A model generated the notes under the pieces. That model saw only the letters and a program-made list of their open reading frames with translations, was not told the origin of the DNA and did not search any database. Below, piece after piece: positions 26,618 to 36,099 of a stretch of 63,081 bases of DNA. Location of the stretch: NCBI RefSeq assembly GCF_016908935.1, contig NZ_JAFBEV010000016.1, forward strand, positions 1-63,081. Direction: 5' to 3'. Within the stretch, counting starts at the first letter, position 1. Each line of letters opens with the position of its first letter. This stretch comes from Sporolactobacillus spathodeae (GTDB lineage: Bacteria > Bacillota > Bacilli > Bacillales > Sporolactobacillaceae). The translations under genes and the position numbers were made by a program.

Positions 26618-28063
26618 TTACCGCCCTTCTGTAATTTCTTGTTGATTGGTTACCCTGTCTTTTTCTACGTTTATGGCAAGTAATAAAAGAATCATGAGCA
26701 CACCTGTAATCGTTTCGATTCCAACAAATCCAAACGTTATAGCATTTTGGACAGATGTGTTTTGGACAGCAATTAGCTTCCCAATTTTATTGTAGTATGG
26801 GGCAACGTAGCCTGATGCCGCGAGAAGTGCATTAAAAATACCGATACAGAATCCACCCATTGTAACTGCAATGATGTTGTAAAGAGACATGGCCACACCG
26901 TCACAACGGAAATTTACCTTCCACTCAATATGATCCAATACATCTGCAAAAAGAGCCATAAAAATGTAGCTTGCTGGCAACCCGCCAATATTTTTAATAA
27001 ATTGACCCGCCAAAAAAAACGGCATATTACGTGGAAAGAGCCAACAAATCACGCCACCGATCACAAAGATGATTGAACCTAAAATCAGGGTATTGCGTTT
27101 GCCCAATCGTTTGGCAACCGGCCAAACCGCAAAAACACCGATTCCCATGGGAATACCGCCAATCATAGAAATTAGCATCTGAGTGGTTCCATCATTGTAA
27201 GTTCCCAATACATAATTACTGAAATAAACCAAACTCATGTTCTTCACTAGCGTTCCGATTGTAAATATTAAAAAGAAAGCTAATGCAGCGACCATATATT
27301 TATCAGAGAACACAGCCTTCAATTGCGTTTTATAGGGAACTTCTTTCTTATCATTTTCTTGTGCTTCTTTAGTCACGCGTTCTTTTGTGAAGTAATACTC
27401 TAATAAAGTTAATGGCAATGCGAAAATTGAGATAATTGCAATTAATGTAATCCACAATCTTTTGTCTAGACCAACAGCGGGCATAACCAGCATCGGAAAT
27501 ATAAACGCTACGAGAATCCCCGTTACCATCACTGTCGTAATTTGATTGAAAACAGATAATTTACTGCGAACCGTTGAATCACGCGTTGAGAGCGGAGCCA
27601 TTAAATTGTGACTCATATTAAAAATCGTATAGGCAAAAGCATAATATAAGTTATAGGACAGCATCACCCAAATGATCTGAATCGTAGGATTGCTCTGGGG
27701 AACAACCACTAACAAAATTCCTGATAGCGCTAACAATGGAGCGGAAATAAATAGCCAGGGTCTAGCTTTCCCTTGGCGTGTTTTTGTACGATCAATGATA
27801 TAACCCATCGAAACATTGACAATAACGTCAATAATTTTTGAAGCCATGGGAAAAGCAACTAAAAACAATCCACCCCAGACGCTTGTCATTTTTAACACAT
27901 CTGTATAATAGACATTTAAATAGGTGGCAAGAACCCCATTTAAAAGGAGCGCCCCAACCGGACCAATTAAATAACCAAAGTATTGCTCTCTTTTTTGCAC
28001 ATCCTCTTTGCTTACCTTAGTGTCTAATAATGGATGCCCGAAGAATTTTGCTAGTTTAGTCAT
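26618..28063 (-). CDS. GPH-family sugar/glycoside:cation symporter
   Basis: This is a twelve-helix MFS transporter of the glycoside-pentoside-hexuronide:cation family. Marks are YNLYYAFAYTIFNMSHNLMA, the RSKLSVFNQ motif of the central region, and DVLDHIEWKVNFRCDGVAMS late in the protein. The start at MTKLAKFFG (28063) has AAGGGAG nine bases upstream. The gene ends 6 bp before GH78 begins and starts 52 bp after the epimerase upstream, so it sits in the operon. The likely cargo is a rhamnose- or glucose-containing glycoside, inferred from the neighbouring GH78 and GH3. Confidence 0.85.
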   Translation of the reverse strand: MTKLAKFFGHPLLDTKVSKEDVQKREQYFGYLIGPVGALLLNGVLATYLNVYYTDVLKMTSVWGGLFLVAFPMASKIIDVIVNVSMGYIIDRTKTRQGKARPWLFISAPLLALSGILLVVVPQSNPTIQIIWVMLSYNLYYAFAYTIFNMSHNLMAPLSTRDSTVRSKLSVFNQITTVMVTGILVAFIFPMLVMPAVGLDKRLWITLIAIISIFALPLTLLEYYFTKERVTKEAQENDKKEVPYKTQLKAVFSDKYMVAALAFFLIFTIGTLVKNMSLVYFSNYVLGTYNDGTTQMLISMIGGIPMGIGVFAVWPVAKRLGKRNTLILGSIIFVIGGVICWLFPRNMPFFLAGQFIKNIGGLPASYIFMALFADVLDHIEWKVNFRCDGVAMSLYNIIAVTMGGFCIGIFNALLAASGYVAPYYNKIGKLIAVQNTSVQNAITFGFVGIETITGVLMILLLLAINVEKDRVTNQQEITEGR

Positions 28064-28114
28064 CCCCGTCGTCTCCCTTTGACCCGACAACCCGAAAGGC
28101 TATCCGTCTGAACT

Positions 28115-29635
28115 TTATACATCTCGTTCTGATACAACTTTCTTATAAACGCGTGTCTCGTTTGCATCATGTAGCGGATTCCAAACTTGCGCAAAAAAAG
28201 AATCCACTTTTGCACGTTCAGAATAATTCCAGCTTTCTCGTTCACATTCGGGGCACCAATGGCCGCCCTCCAACACTAATTTGGGACTTGCTTCAAATGT
28301 ATGACCAAAAGCGCATCTGAATTCAAGCTTTTGCTGCCAATTCCCTGTTTCTAGACTAGTTGACAGACATTCACCGCCTCTAAATTTTGCCGCTCCTTTG
28401 ACATCGTTAATAGATAACCATTCAGGCGCTTTGGTTTCATCATAGCCATGATCGAGCACGACTTTTTTATTCCAATCCGTAAAATGCTCGAAATCACTTA
28501 GCTTCTTAGGGATTTTTTCCCATTTTTCCTTACTTCCCCAGTAAGCATCAATATGATCGGCTACATTATCTTCAATAAAATGGACGGTTCCATGCGCGCT
28601 TCTGGCCTGCTTCAAGAACATCTTCTTCATAATCGTTCCCATTAATTTTTGTCCGCCTGGAAGTTTGCATAGTATTTTTGCAAGAGTAGCTTGACCACCT
28701 AGATTTTCTAAATAACATTTATAAAAGTAGTCCATTCCATCGTGTCGAAAATGAAGATAGTCATCCAGTTTGTCTGAATCCAAATAATATTGCCCATGGA
28801 AGTTTCTTGTGGCATACCACTTGGGATTAATCGCATGATCAAGATTTTTAAACCCAATTGCTCCATACAAAACCTGATACATTTCGTAAGTACTTACGCG
28901 ACAGGATTCTCCACCGCCAATATTATAAATGTGATTCCAAAAACCGCCGGGTAATTTTCCGGTGAATTCGTACTGGCACAGGTTTCCCATTAATCTTCCC
29001 GAATCACGATCAGAGACATATTCCAATACATTATCGAGACAATTATGAAACATAATGGCATCGACAATCTTACTCATAGCCGGCCCCATAATACCCGTTT
29101 GGCGAAGACTTACCCAGTACTTCAATCCTGATTCAATAACTAATCGCTCCGCTGCCACTTTGGAAACAGCATAGTAATCGTACATGCTTGTTTTAATAGG
29201 GTCGCCTACTCTTCCCCAATGAATGGGCGGCATACGATCCCCTGTCTCAGCGATCGTTCCGATGTTAACTAACTTTGTTCGCTCCTCCTGACCGAGTTCA
29301 AAAATTGCATGAACAATATTACGAGCTGAACCATAGTTAATTTCCATGGCTTTTTTCGGATAATAGTCTGCTGCTGGCGAAACAAATGCTGCAATATGAA
29401 GAATTAAATCAGCATTTTTTACACATTTTTTAACGAGCTCATAATCTAAAAGGTCGCCATAATAAATTGTTACTTCTTTGTAGGCCGTATAGGGTTGTAG
29501 AGCCGCTCTGTCTTTTGGTGAGTCAAATGAAAGAATCGTTATATCGTAAAGATTTCTATCTTTAATCATTTGTTTTAGACTTTGTTGCCCCATTCCACCT
29601 GATGCACCCGTAATAAATACTTTTTTCTTCATCAC
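28115..29635 (-). CDS. NAD-dependent epimerase/dehydratase with a C-terminal zinc-ribbon-like tail
   Basis: Residues 1 to about 330 form an extended SDR with GASGGMGQQS as the nucleotide loop and YDYYAVSKVAAE as the Tyr-x3-Lys active site. After about residue 430 comes FRCAFGHTFEASPKL, GGHWCPECE and WNYSERAKVD. The Cys/His pattern C..GH...CPEC looks like a small zinc-binding module. That fusion is not part of standard sugar epimerases. The gene begins at GTG 29635 or ATG 29632, with the binding site inside the end of GH3. It is the second gene of the operon. The substrate is unknown. Confidence 0.78.
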   Translation of the reverse strand: MMKKKVFITGASGGMGQQSLKQMIKDRNLYDITILSFDSPKDRAALQPYTAYKEVTIYYGDLLDYELVKKCVKNADLILHIAAFVSPAADYYPKKAMEINYGSARNIVHAIFELGQEERTKLVNIGTIAETGDRMPPIHWGRVGDPIKTSMYDYYAVSKVAAERLVIESGLKYWVSLRQTGIMGPAMSKIVDAIMFHNCLDNVLEYVSDRDSGRLMGNLCQYEFTGKLPGGFWNHIYNIGGGESCRVSTYEMYQVLYGAIGFKNLDHAINPKWYATRNFHGQYYLDSDKLDDYLHFRHDGMDYFYKCYLENLGGQATLAKILCKLPGGQKLMGTIMKKMFLKQARSAHGTVHFIEDNVADHIDAYWGSKEKWEKIPKKLSDFEHFTDWNKKVVLDHGYDETKAPEWLSINDVKGAAKFRGGECLSTSLETGNWQQKLEFRCAFGHTFEASPKLVLEGGHWCPECERESWNYSERAKVDSFFAQVWNPLHDANETRVYKKVVSERDV

Positions 29636-29638
29636 ATT

Positions 29639-32095
29639 TCATTCCTTTTTTTGGTTTTTTGGTAGATCAGGGACTTCTATCTTGTTGATCATTTTTTTAG
29701 CCCCTGAAATATACTTATGGTTTAATAGATCTACGAGCCCTTGAGCAAGGTTATAAGCGAATTTGCCTGAGCTGCTAACAGAAATAGAACGTAGGCTATT
29801 GTTGGGCATCATTTTCATGATGAACATTCCGTTTTTACGAAGCATGTCTTTTTCAGGACCTTCAGGCATTTTTAATGCTTTCTCGTATTGTTTTTTTCCC
29901 ACCCCAACAACCATCGAATAAAAGAATCGCCCAATGAACGAAGAGCGAAGGTCCTCCAATTTCGAGTCCATCGTAAAAACGTCCTTATTCTTTTTCACCG
30001 TATGTTGTTTTCGATCAATCAAGGCATCAAATTCTTCATTCGTGACACCCGTGAGCCTGTCTGGTTTAAAATAATGTTGCAATTTAGTTGGTGCATAAGG
30101 GCTGATAACTTCCTCTTGATCATTAATTTCTAACAGCAACTTGTGTCGAACTTCTTTGCTGGACGCAGCGATAGAGACTATATATTGGCCGTTCTCAACA
30201 ACCCAATCACCGATGGCAACATTATAATAAGCGACGTCTCGTATTGGCATTCGGATATTAATCCGTTTTGATTCCCCTTTTGACAGATACACTTTCTGGA
30301 ATCCTCTTAATTCTTTAGCAGGTTTATAGACAGTTGATACCGGATTGCTAATATAAATTTGGACAATTTCAGCACCCTCGTAATTCCCGGTGTTTTGAAT
30401 ATCACAACTCACGAGGATAGACGGTCCTTCGCGTGTTACTTGTGGATTCTGATAAGAAAAAGTTGTGTAACTCAGACCATAGCCAAAAGGATAGAGAATC
30501 TTATCCGATGAAACCGAATCATAATAGCGATAGCCAACAAAAATTGATTCTTTGTAATATTCCTCCTTTGACCGCGCATATTCCGCACCAAAAGGTACTG
30601 AATCATAGCTTTTAACCCAAGTTTCTGCCAATTTGCCTGAGGGGGTTTTTTCACCAAATAGCAATTGAACGGTTGCTTCTCCACCTGCCTGACCCGGTAA
30701 ATACATATTTAAAATGGCAGCTAAATCTTTTTCGAATGGAAGTTCAACCGGGGAACCCCCATACATGACAAAAACAATCTTTTTTCCGGCTCTGATTAAA
30801 CGTTCGATTAGCGAACGCTGGTTAGCTGGCAACGAAATATTGGGTCGATCATACCCCTCACTTTCAACGTAATCCGTTTGCCCACCAAAAAAGAGAACAG
30901 TCTGATTGTTTTTCGCCTTTTTTAACACTTCTACCTCTAAATCTTCTTGAGCTGTCGCGTCAGATTCTCTATAGCCTTGAACGAATTCATAAGCAATATG
31001 TCGGGAACGAAAAGCCATTTCTGGTGTCGTGAGTTTCGTTGGATTAATCAAAGAGCTGCCTGCACCTTGATAGCGCATTTTTTTGAACAAGTCGCCAACA
31101 ATTAAAAAGGATTCACCCCGATCCAGTGGTAAAGCGCCTTCATTTTTTAGAAGAACCGCGCCATCGACTGCGATTTCTTCCGAGATACGATTATGTTCTT
31201 CTGCATCGAAAGCTAAATCGTGTCCGACTATTTTTGTTTCATCGATGAGTGTCAAAATACGCGATACCGATTGATTCAAAGTAGACTCGTTTATTTTTCC
31301 ATTTTGTATTCCATCAATAATTTGTTTACGAAAATAAGCGCAATCACCAGGCATTTCCAAATCCATCCCCGCTTTGAGGCTGGCGATTCGATCGGACACT
31401 CCCCCCCAATCGCTAATGACCGCGCCTTTAAACCCCCACTCTTCTCGAAGAATATCTGTCAATAGATAATGGTTTTCAGAACAGAAAGCACCATTTACCT
31501 TGTTATAGGCACTCATCACTGTTTTCGGATGGCTTTCCTTAACCACTTTCTCAAAAGCTTTTAGATATATTTCTCTTAATGCACGCTCATCTACAACAGA
31601 ATCTCCCATGAAACGAAAGTCTTCATTGTTATTAACCGCAAAATGTTTGACTGATGCGCCAATACCTGCTTTTTGTACGGCTAAAATAAATGCTTTGCCC
31701 ATTTCTCCGGAAATCAGAGGGTCTTCTGATAAATATTCAAAATTTCGACCGCACCTCGGATTCCGCTTTATATTTATTGCAGGACCTAAAATCATGTTTA
31801 CGCCAAAAAAACGGCACTCTTTTGCTACGGCCTCCCCCATTTTTTTCATGTTCTCCGGATTCCAACTGGATCCAAATGTCGCTCCAGTTGGAAATGAAGT
31901 AGTGGGTTCACTTTTGTTCAGTCCAAGGTGATCTCTATTTTCTCCTTGCTTTCTCAAACCACAAGGTCCATCGGTCATATATATTGATGCAATATCCAGT
32001 CTTGGTATGGCATTCGTTTCCCAAAAGTCTACTCCGCTGACTAATGCTGCTTTTTCTTCAAGTGTCAACTGGTTCACTATGTTCTTTATGTTCAT
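29639..32095 (-). CDS. Glycoside hydrolase family 3 enzyme (beta-glucosidase type)
   Basis: This 818-residue GH3 enzyme has no signal peptide, so it is cytoplasmic. The nucleophile aspartate is in GAVISDWGGV, and the family block KHFAVNNNEDFR precedes it. The second domain follows, then a fibronectin-III-like domain (EIVQIYISNP to PIRDVAYYN). A C-terminal extension of about 120 residues (from VFTMDSKLEDL) is helical and not needed for the fold. AAAGGAG precedes the ATG. It is the first gene of the operon and lies opposite the AraC regulator. It should remove a terminal beta-glucose, xylose or arabinose from imported glycosides; the exact sugar cannot be read. Confidence 0.88.
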   Translation of the reverse strand: MNIKNIVNQLTLEEKAALVSGVDFWETNAIPRLDIASIYMTDGPCGLRKQGENRDHLGLNKSEPTTSFPTGATFGSSWNPENMKKMGEAVAKECRFFGVNMILGPAINIKRNPRCGRNFEYLSEDPLISGEMGKAFILAVQKAGIGASVKHFAVNNNEDFRFMGDSVVDERALREIYLKAFEKVVKESHPKTVMSAYNKVNGAFCSENHYLLTDILREEWGFKGAVISDWGGVSDRIASLKAGMDLEMPGDCAYFRKQIIDGIQNGKINESTLNQSVSRILTLIDETKIVGHDLAFDAEEHNRISEEIAVDGAVLLKNEGALPLDRGESFLIVGDLFKKMRYQGAGSSLINPTKLTTPEMAFRSRHIAYEFVQGYRESDATAQEDLEVEVLKKAKNNQTVLFFGGQTDYVESEGYDRPNISLPANQRSLIERLIRAGKKIVFVMYGGSPVELPFEKDLAAILNMYLPGQAGGEATVQLLFGEKTPSGKLAETWVKSYDSVPFGAEYARSKEEYYKESIFVGYRYYDSVSSDKILYPFGYGLSYTTFSYQNPQVTREGPSILVSCDIQNTGNYEGAEIVQIYISNPVSTVYKPAKELRGFQKVYLSKGESKRINIRMPIRDVAYYNVAIGDWVVENGQYIVSIAASSKEVRHKLLLEINDQEEVISPYAPTKLQHYFKPDRLTGVTNEEFDALIDRKQHTVKKNKDVFTMDSKLEDLRSSFIGRFFYSMVVGVGKKQYEKALKMPEGPEKDMLRKNGMFIMKMMPNNSLRSISVSSSGKFAYNLAQGLVDLLNHKYISGAKKMINKIEVPDLPKNQKKE

Positions 32096-32131
32096 CGTTC
32101 ATAGACTCCTTTCTAAACATTTATAGTATAA

Positions 32132-32145
32132 AGTAAGCGTAATCA
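32132..32145. promoter_or_regulatory. Putative catabolite-responsive element
   Basis: AGTAAGCGTAATCA matches 13 of 14 positions of the relaxed CRE pattern TGNAANCGNWNNCA. It lies 37 bp before the GH3 start, next to a leftward -10-like TATACT. CcpA repression of the operon by preferred sugars is the expected meaning. Confidence 0.5.
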
Positions 32146-32276
32146 TTTATATTTCATATTTGTTTTCTTTTTTTTACTTTTGTCACGTGTTATAGTTGAT
32201 TAAACCATTTTCCCTTGAAGAGACGATTACTACTTGTTTGTAAACAATCTGTTGTACAATGCAAAGGGGAGCGACG

Positions 32277-33473
32277 ATGCAAAATATTTATGTGATTTTG
32301 GCACATATTTACCAAGCGACTGGTATACCAATCTATCTTTACGATCGAAATACATTTGTTAAAGCCTTCTCAGATGATGAGCATGATCATTTTCTTCCAC
32401 CAAAACAATTTATTGACTATTTGACAAATAGTCGGCGAGAAATCGACTATCTTGCTTCGGACTTTTTTGCCTATTTCGGCTCTATTGAGATATCTAGCAC
32501 GTCCACTCTGCGGATCATTGTAGGACCCGCTTTTCAGATGAACATCCAGCAAGATCATTTCAGAGAATTGATTAAAAGTTATGTTGTCGTAGAACAAAAG
32601 GAACGCGAAGAATTTTCACAATTTATCAGCAACCTTCCCGTTATATCTTTAAATCGATTTCTTAATATCCTGAAAACGATTCATTTCTTTATTAATCAAA
32701 AAGAAATCAGTACCGAAACAATCCTAAAATCGAGAGATAAAGTTCTAAGAGAAGATCAAGCGATTTTGACAACATATGAGAATCGCGAAAACCTTCGCTA
32801 CAACAATTCTTATAATGTTGAGAATCGACTCTGTGGCTATGTTGAACATGGTGATTTGGAAAAAATTTTAGAATTTATTGAAGAACCCTTCCAAACACAT
32901 GAAGGAAAAATGGCTCAAGATTCGTTGAGACAAGCGAAGAATACAGCAATTGTTTCAATAACGCTGATCACGCGTGCAGCAATACGTGGAGGCGTCGACA
33001 CAGAAAGTGCTTTTCAGATCTCCGACCGATTTATTCAGCAAATTGAACAGTTCCATTCCTTGGGGCCGATTCAACATCTCATCCAAGAAGTACTTTTTGA
33101 TCTCACCAATCGTGTTAGAAAATTGAAACTTGTCCATATGGGGTCTGAGTTTCTGCCATTGATCCGATATATAGAAAGGAATGTCAATCAGCCCTTATCT
33201 GTCACGCTCTTGGCGGAAAAGTTTGGCTATAGCCGCAGTCACCTTTCGACTTTATTTAAAAAAACAAATGGTATTACGCTTCAAAATTTCATTACAAAAT
33301 GCAAAATGGAAGAAGCCAAGCAATTGTTAACCTATACAGACAAAGCTATTAGCACAATAAGTAACTATCTGCGTTTTTCGAGCCAAAGTCATTTCCAAAC
33401 GGTTTTTAAACAGTATACGGGTCAATCACCGGCAAAGTATCGAAAAAATACAAATCATATAAAGGAGTTTTGA
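32277..33473 (+). CDS. AraC/XylS-family regulator of the glycoside operon
   Basis: The 398-residue protein has a long N-terminal region without a recognisable cupin. It starts MQNIYVILAHIYQATGIPIY, like the sensor part of Firmicute AraC regulators of sugar genes. The C-terminal double HTH follows: PLSVTLLAEKFGYSRSHLS and FSSQSHFQTVFKQYTGQSPA. ATG 32277 has GGGGAG five bases upstream and is better than the earlier ATG at 32259. It is divergent from the GH3 operon across a 181-bp gap, so it most likely activates that operon in response to the glycoside. A terminator follows. Confidence 0.85.
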   Translation: MQNIYVILAHIYQATGIPIYLYDRNTFVKAFSDDEHDHFLPPKQFIDYLTNSRREIDYLASDFFAYFGSIEISSTSTLRIIVGPAFQMNIQQDHFRELIKSYVVVEQKEREEFSQFISNLPVISLNRFLNILKTIHFFINQKEISTETILKSRDKVLREDQAILTTYENRENLRYNNSYNVENRLCGYVEHGDLEKILEFIEEPFQTHEGKMAQDSLRQAKNTAIVSITLITRAAIRGGVDTESAFQISDRFIQQIEQFHSLGPIQHLIQEVLFDLTNRVRKLKLVHMGSEFLPLIRYIERNVNQPLSVTLLAEKFGYSRSHLSTLFKKTNGITLQNFITKCKMEEAKQLLTYTDKAISTISNYLRFSSQSHFQTVFKQYTGQSPAKYRKNTNHIKEF

Positions 33474-33492
33474 GAGTAATCTTGATTCGCAT

Positions 33493-33526
33493 AAACGGTG
33501 AACGCATCAAAGCGTTCACCGTTTTT
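33493..33526 (+). terminator. Terminator after the AraC gene
   Basis: AAACGGTGAACGC (33493-33505) pairs perfectly with GCGTTCACCGTTT (33512-33524), followed by further T. Confidence 0.88.
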
Positions 33527-33712
33527 CTTGCTAACCTTCGCTGAATCAGACCGATCTCTATTGCCAGGGGCAAGCGAGTTATATGAATTTTTTCTCATCA
33601 AGTTTTCATCGCATCCTCATGCTGCCTTTTCATTAATCTCTTATAATAGATTCGATTCATGTAAAAAAGCTGCCGCTTTAGTTCACAACTCTTTAAAAAC
33701 AGGAGATTCGCG

Positions 33713-34564
33713 ATGCGCTTATTTTCAACAGAATTAAAATTCAATACCAGCTATCTATTCAGCAAAGTACCCGAAATCACCTTGCTCTTTTGGATCACAA
33801 AAGTAGTGACTACTGGAATGGGCGAAGTTTTTTCTGACTATCTTGTCAAACAAATCAATCCGATTGTTGCGGTTGCTCTCGGCGGACTTGGTCTCCTCTT
33901 TTCTCTCTTGATTCAATTTGCGGTCAGGCGCTATATCGCCTCTATTTACTGGCTAGTGGTTGTAATGGTCAGCATTTTCGGCACAATGGCGGCTGACGTC
34001 ATCCATGTGGTGCTCGGGATTCCCTATCTCGTTTCCACACTGTTTTTCGCTGCCGCGCTCTGCTTTATTTTTTACCTCTGGTATCGAGTGGAAAACACGC
34101 TGTCGATTCATAGCATTTTCACAGCACGACGCGAATTTTTTTACTGGGCAACGGTACTCACGACGTTTGCGCTTGGGACCGCTTGGGGCGATTTGTCAGC
34201 GGCAACTTTTCAGCTTGGCTACTTCTTATCAGGCATCCTCTTTTCGATCATGCTTCTGCTGCCAGCATTGCTATTTATCATAACGCGCAATTACGCTGTA
34301 CTGACCTTTTGGTTCGCTTATGTGATGACAAGGCCCGTTGGTGCTTCTTTTTCAGATTGGCTGTCGAAGGCCCACAATGTCGGTGGCGTAGGGTTTGGTG
34401 AAGGAAGCGTCAGCCTGGTTTTAACGTTTTTGATCATTGGTATGGTCGGTTATCTGCAGATGAACCAGAAGAATGTCCGCCGCAATCTGATAACACCGCA
34501 GCAGGAAGAACTGCTTGATTTCAAAAAAAGCATACGTACCGAAAACGAGAAAGTTCACAATTGA
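33713..34564 (+). CDS. COG4705-like polytopic membrane protein
   Basis: The 283-residue protein has about eight to nine membrane helices. It carries the repeated signature of the COG4705 family: TKVVTTGMGEVFSDYLV near the N-terminus, ALGTAWGDLSAATFQLGY in the middle, and YVMTRPVGASFSDWLSK in the last third. The family is described as uncharacterised membrane proteins; transport is often guessed. AGGAG lies 8 bp before the ATG. It stands alone and shares a bidirectional terminator with the convergent glutaredoxin gene. Confidence 0.75.
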   Translation: MRLFSTELKFNTSYLFSKVPEITLLFWITKVVTTGMGEVFSDYLVKQINPIVAVALGGLGLLFSLLIQFAVRRYIASIYWLVVVMVSIFGTMAADVIHVVLGIPYLVSTLFFAAALCFIFYLWYRVENTLSIHSIFTARREFFYWATVLTTFALGTAWGDLSAATFQLGYFLSGILFSIMLLLPALLFIITRNYAVLTFWFAYVMTRPVGASFSDWLSKAHNVGGVGFGEGSVSLVLTFLIIGMVGYLQMNQKNVRRNLITPQQEELLDFKKSIRTENEKVHN

Positions 34565-34575
34565 GCGTCTCGTGT

Positions 34576-34878
34576 CTATCTATATTCTAAAAAAAACAAA
34601 GAGCATTGGAGAGGATTCCCCCCAATGCTCTTTGTTTGGCTGCAATTATGCATGACATTCATCATGATTCGCGTTGGATCATAGCCAATGACCCACTGGC
34701 CATTGACATTGGTTTGCGGCACACCCATTTGCCCCGTAGTTTCGACCAAACGTCGTGCAGCGTTCTGATCAAGCTGCACATTGACTTCATTATATGGCAA
34801 TCCCTGTTTGTTCAAAAAACCTTTGACCATTAGGCAGTAGGGACAAGTCGACGTTGTATACACGGTAATATCGTTCAT
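34576..34878 (-). CDS. Glutaredoxin-family protein (NrdH/YtnI type)
   Basis: This is a small thiol-disulfide oxidoreductase with the active site CPYC at residues 12-15, followed by a cis-Pro region GVPQTNVNG. About 78 residues make the normal fold. The frame then runs on for about 20 residues straight through the terminator hairpin and stops in its T-run. AAAGGAG precedes the ATG. A promoter with a CsoR-like operator lies 140 bp upstream, so a role in copper, persulfide or thiol stress is likely. That role is inferred from the operator, not from the enzyme. Confidence 0.82.
   Translation of the reverse strand: MNDITVYTTSTCPYCLMVKGFLNKQGLPYNEVNVQLDQNAARRLVETTGQMGVPQTNVNGQWVIGYDPTRIMMNVMHNCSQTKSIGGNPLQCSLFFLEYR
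34595..34637. terminator. Bidirectional terminator between convergent genes
   Basis: A perfect 15-bp stem pairs AACAAAGAGCATTGG (34595-34609) with 34622-34636. Leftward it is followed by eight T. It overlaps the 3' end of the glutaredoxin frame. Confidence 0.85.
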
Positions 34879-35018
34879 TACAAATGATCTCCTTTTAAAA
34901 TAGTGTAAGCCTCCGGGAAAAGTGAAACACTCTAAGCTTCTCAGCTGCGATTCTTGAATCTGCCGAACCCCCAGATCTGGCGCATCACTCCTCAGGCTGT
35001 GCCCTTTACTATGCTTAT

Positions 35019-35047
35019 ATTATATACCCATAGGGGTATGGTGTCGA
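35019..35047 (-). promoter_or_regulatory. Promoter with an embedded CsoR/CstR-type operator
   Basis: Leftward TCGACA (35047-35042), 17 bp and TATAAT (35024-35019). The spacer contains the dyad ATACCCATAGGGGTAT (35024-35039), the pattern recognised by CsoR-family (DUF156) copper or persulfide repressors. It is the only promoter I see for the glutaredoxin gene. The intervening 34879-35018 holds only a 14-codon ORF with a badly spaced binding site. Confidence 0.7.
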
Positions 35048-35207
35048 TTCATTTGTTTGCGTTTTATTCAGAACGCATACCCATTGATCTGTTGAAAAAG
35101 ACAATCGAATAAGGCACCGTTTTCGTCTCCAAAGCGGATTGGCAAATCCTCCAAATCGATTGATAGAAGCATTGTCGCATGACTGCTTCGTCATAAGCAG
35201 ATATCCA

Positions 35208-36083
35208 TTATTTGACGCCTACGATTTTAAAATTATGCAATTCTTCGTTGATTTCTTTTTCCAATTGAACATTTCCTAAAATCCTATTTATATTAATCGC
35301 ATTTGAAATAAGTGATAATCCCTGCGTGACATTTTTTAAGTGATAGAGAATAATACCTTTTCTTACCATTGATATGGATATAAGATCCACTTTTTTTATA
35401 TTTACACTCTCCCTCATCGCCTTCTCAGCATAAGTTAATGCATCATTGTATCTATTTTGATGCATTAATAAAAGAGTAATATTTAAAAGATAGGCGATTT
35501 TGAGAACTGTATATTCTTTAAGGTTTTCATAAGTATCAGCCAATTTTTTTAATGCTATTTGTGTAATCGATATTTGCGTTTCTGGGGGAAAGAAGAATAA
35601 AATATTATTTATCAACTTAAGTTCAATCAAATACCAACTGTCCATCTTAGAAAGCCTCTTCCATACCTTCTCCGCGTAAATGCATGCTTCTTTATATTTT
35701 CCTTCATGGACAAAAACAAGAGACTCACAAATCCACAAAATATCTTGAACAACAACATCTGTATTGGCTTCTAGAAAGTGGATGCACTCATTCTTAAGTT
35801 CTGTAATTTTTCCAAGTTCCACGTTTGATGAAATAACAGAAAAATTATTAAGAATATGTTGCTTTGGGTCTAAATCATATATAGCTTTAATGCGTAATAC
35901 TTCATCATAAGAAACGTCCAACCGTTTTAATATATGAAAAAAATTGTTGATTGTTGGCGTTACTTCACCGGATTCGATTTTTGAATAAGAAGATTGTGAG
36001 AACTGATTACTCGATATATACTTTTGTGTGTACTTTTTTGATTGGCGTATTTTTTTTAGGATAGAACCAAGATGGTCAGTCAA
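35208..36083 (-). CDS. Rgg/PlcR-like TPR transcriptional regulator (peptide receptor candidate)
   Basis: Residues 1 to about 65 form an XRE-type HTH: LGSILKKIRQSKKYTQKYIS, then SQSSYSKIESGEVTPTINNF. The remaining 225 residues are helical repeats of the TPR-like kind (AEKVWKRL, ALTYAEKAMRES, GLSLISNAININR) with the Rgg/GadR/MutR architecture. Such regulators of the RRNPP group bind short imported peptides. The start is TTG 36083 with GAGGT eight bases upstream. It is AT-rich compared with its neighbours. It is transcribed away from a 20-codon hydrophobic peptide gene, which is the classic layout of Rgg-SHP quorum-sensing pairs in streptococci. A general stress regulator of the same fold cannot be excluded. 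Confidence 0.8.
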   Translation of the reverse strand: MTDHLGSILKKIRQSKKYTQKYISSNQFSQSSYSKIESGEVTPTINNFFHILKRLDVSYDEVLRIKAIYDLDPKQHILNNFSVISSNVELGKITELKNECIHFLEANTDVVVQDILWICESLVFVHEGKYKEACIYAEKVWKRLSKMDSWYLIELKLINNILFFFPPETQISITQIALKKLADTYENLKEYTVLKIAYLLNITLLLMHQNRYNDALTYAEKAMRESVNIKKVDLISISMVRKGIILYHLKNVTQGLSLISNAININRILGNVQLEKEINEELHNFKIVGVK

Positions 36084-36099
36084 TATTCTTTACCTCAAA

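Noticed and set aside
34960-35010. 14-codon leader peptide (MRQIWGFGRFKNRS) before the glutaredoxin gene
   Set aside because: GAGGAG is only two bases from the ATG and nothing else supports translation.
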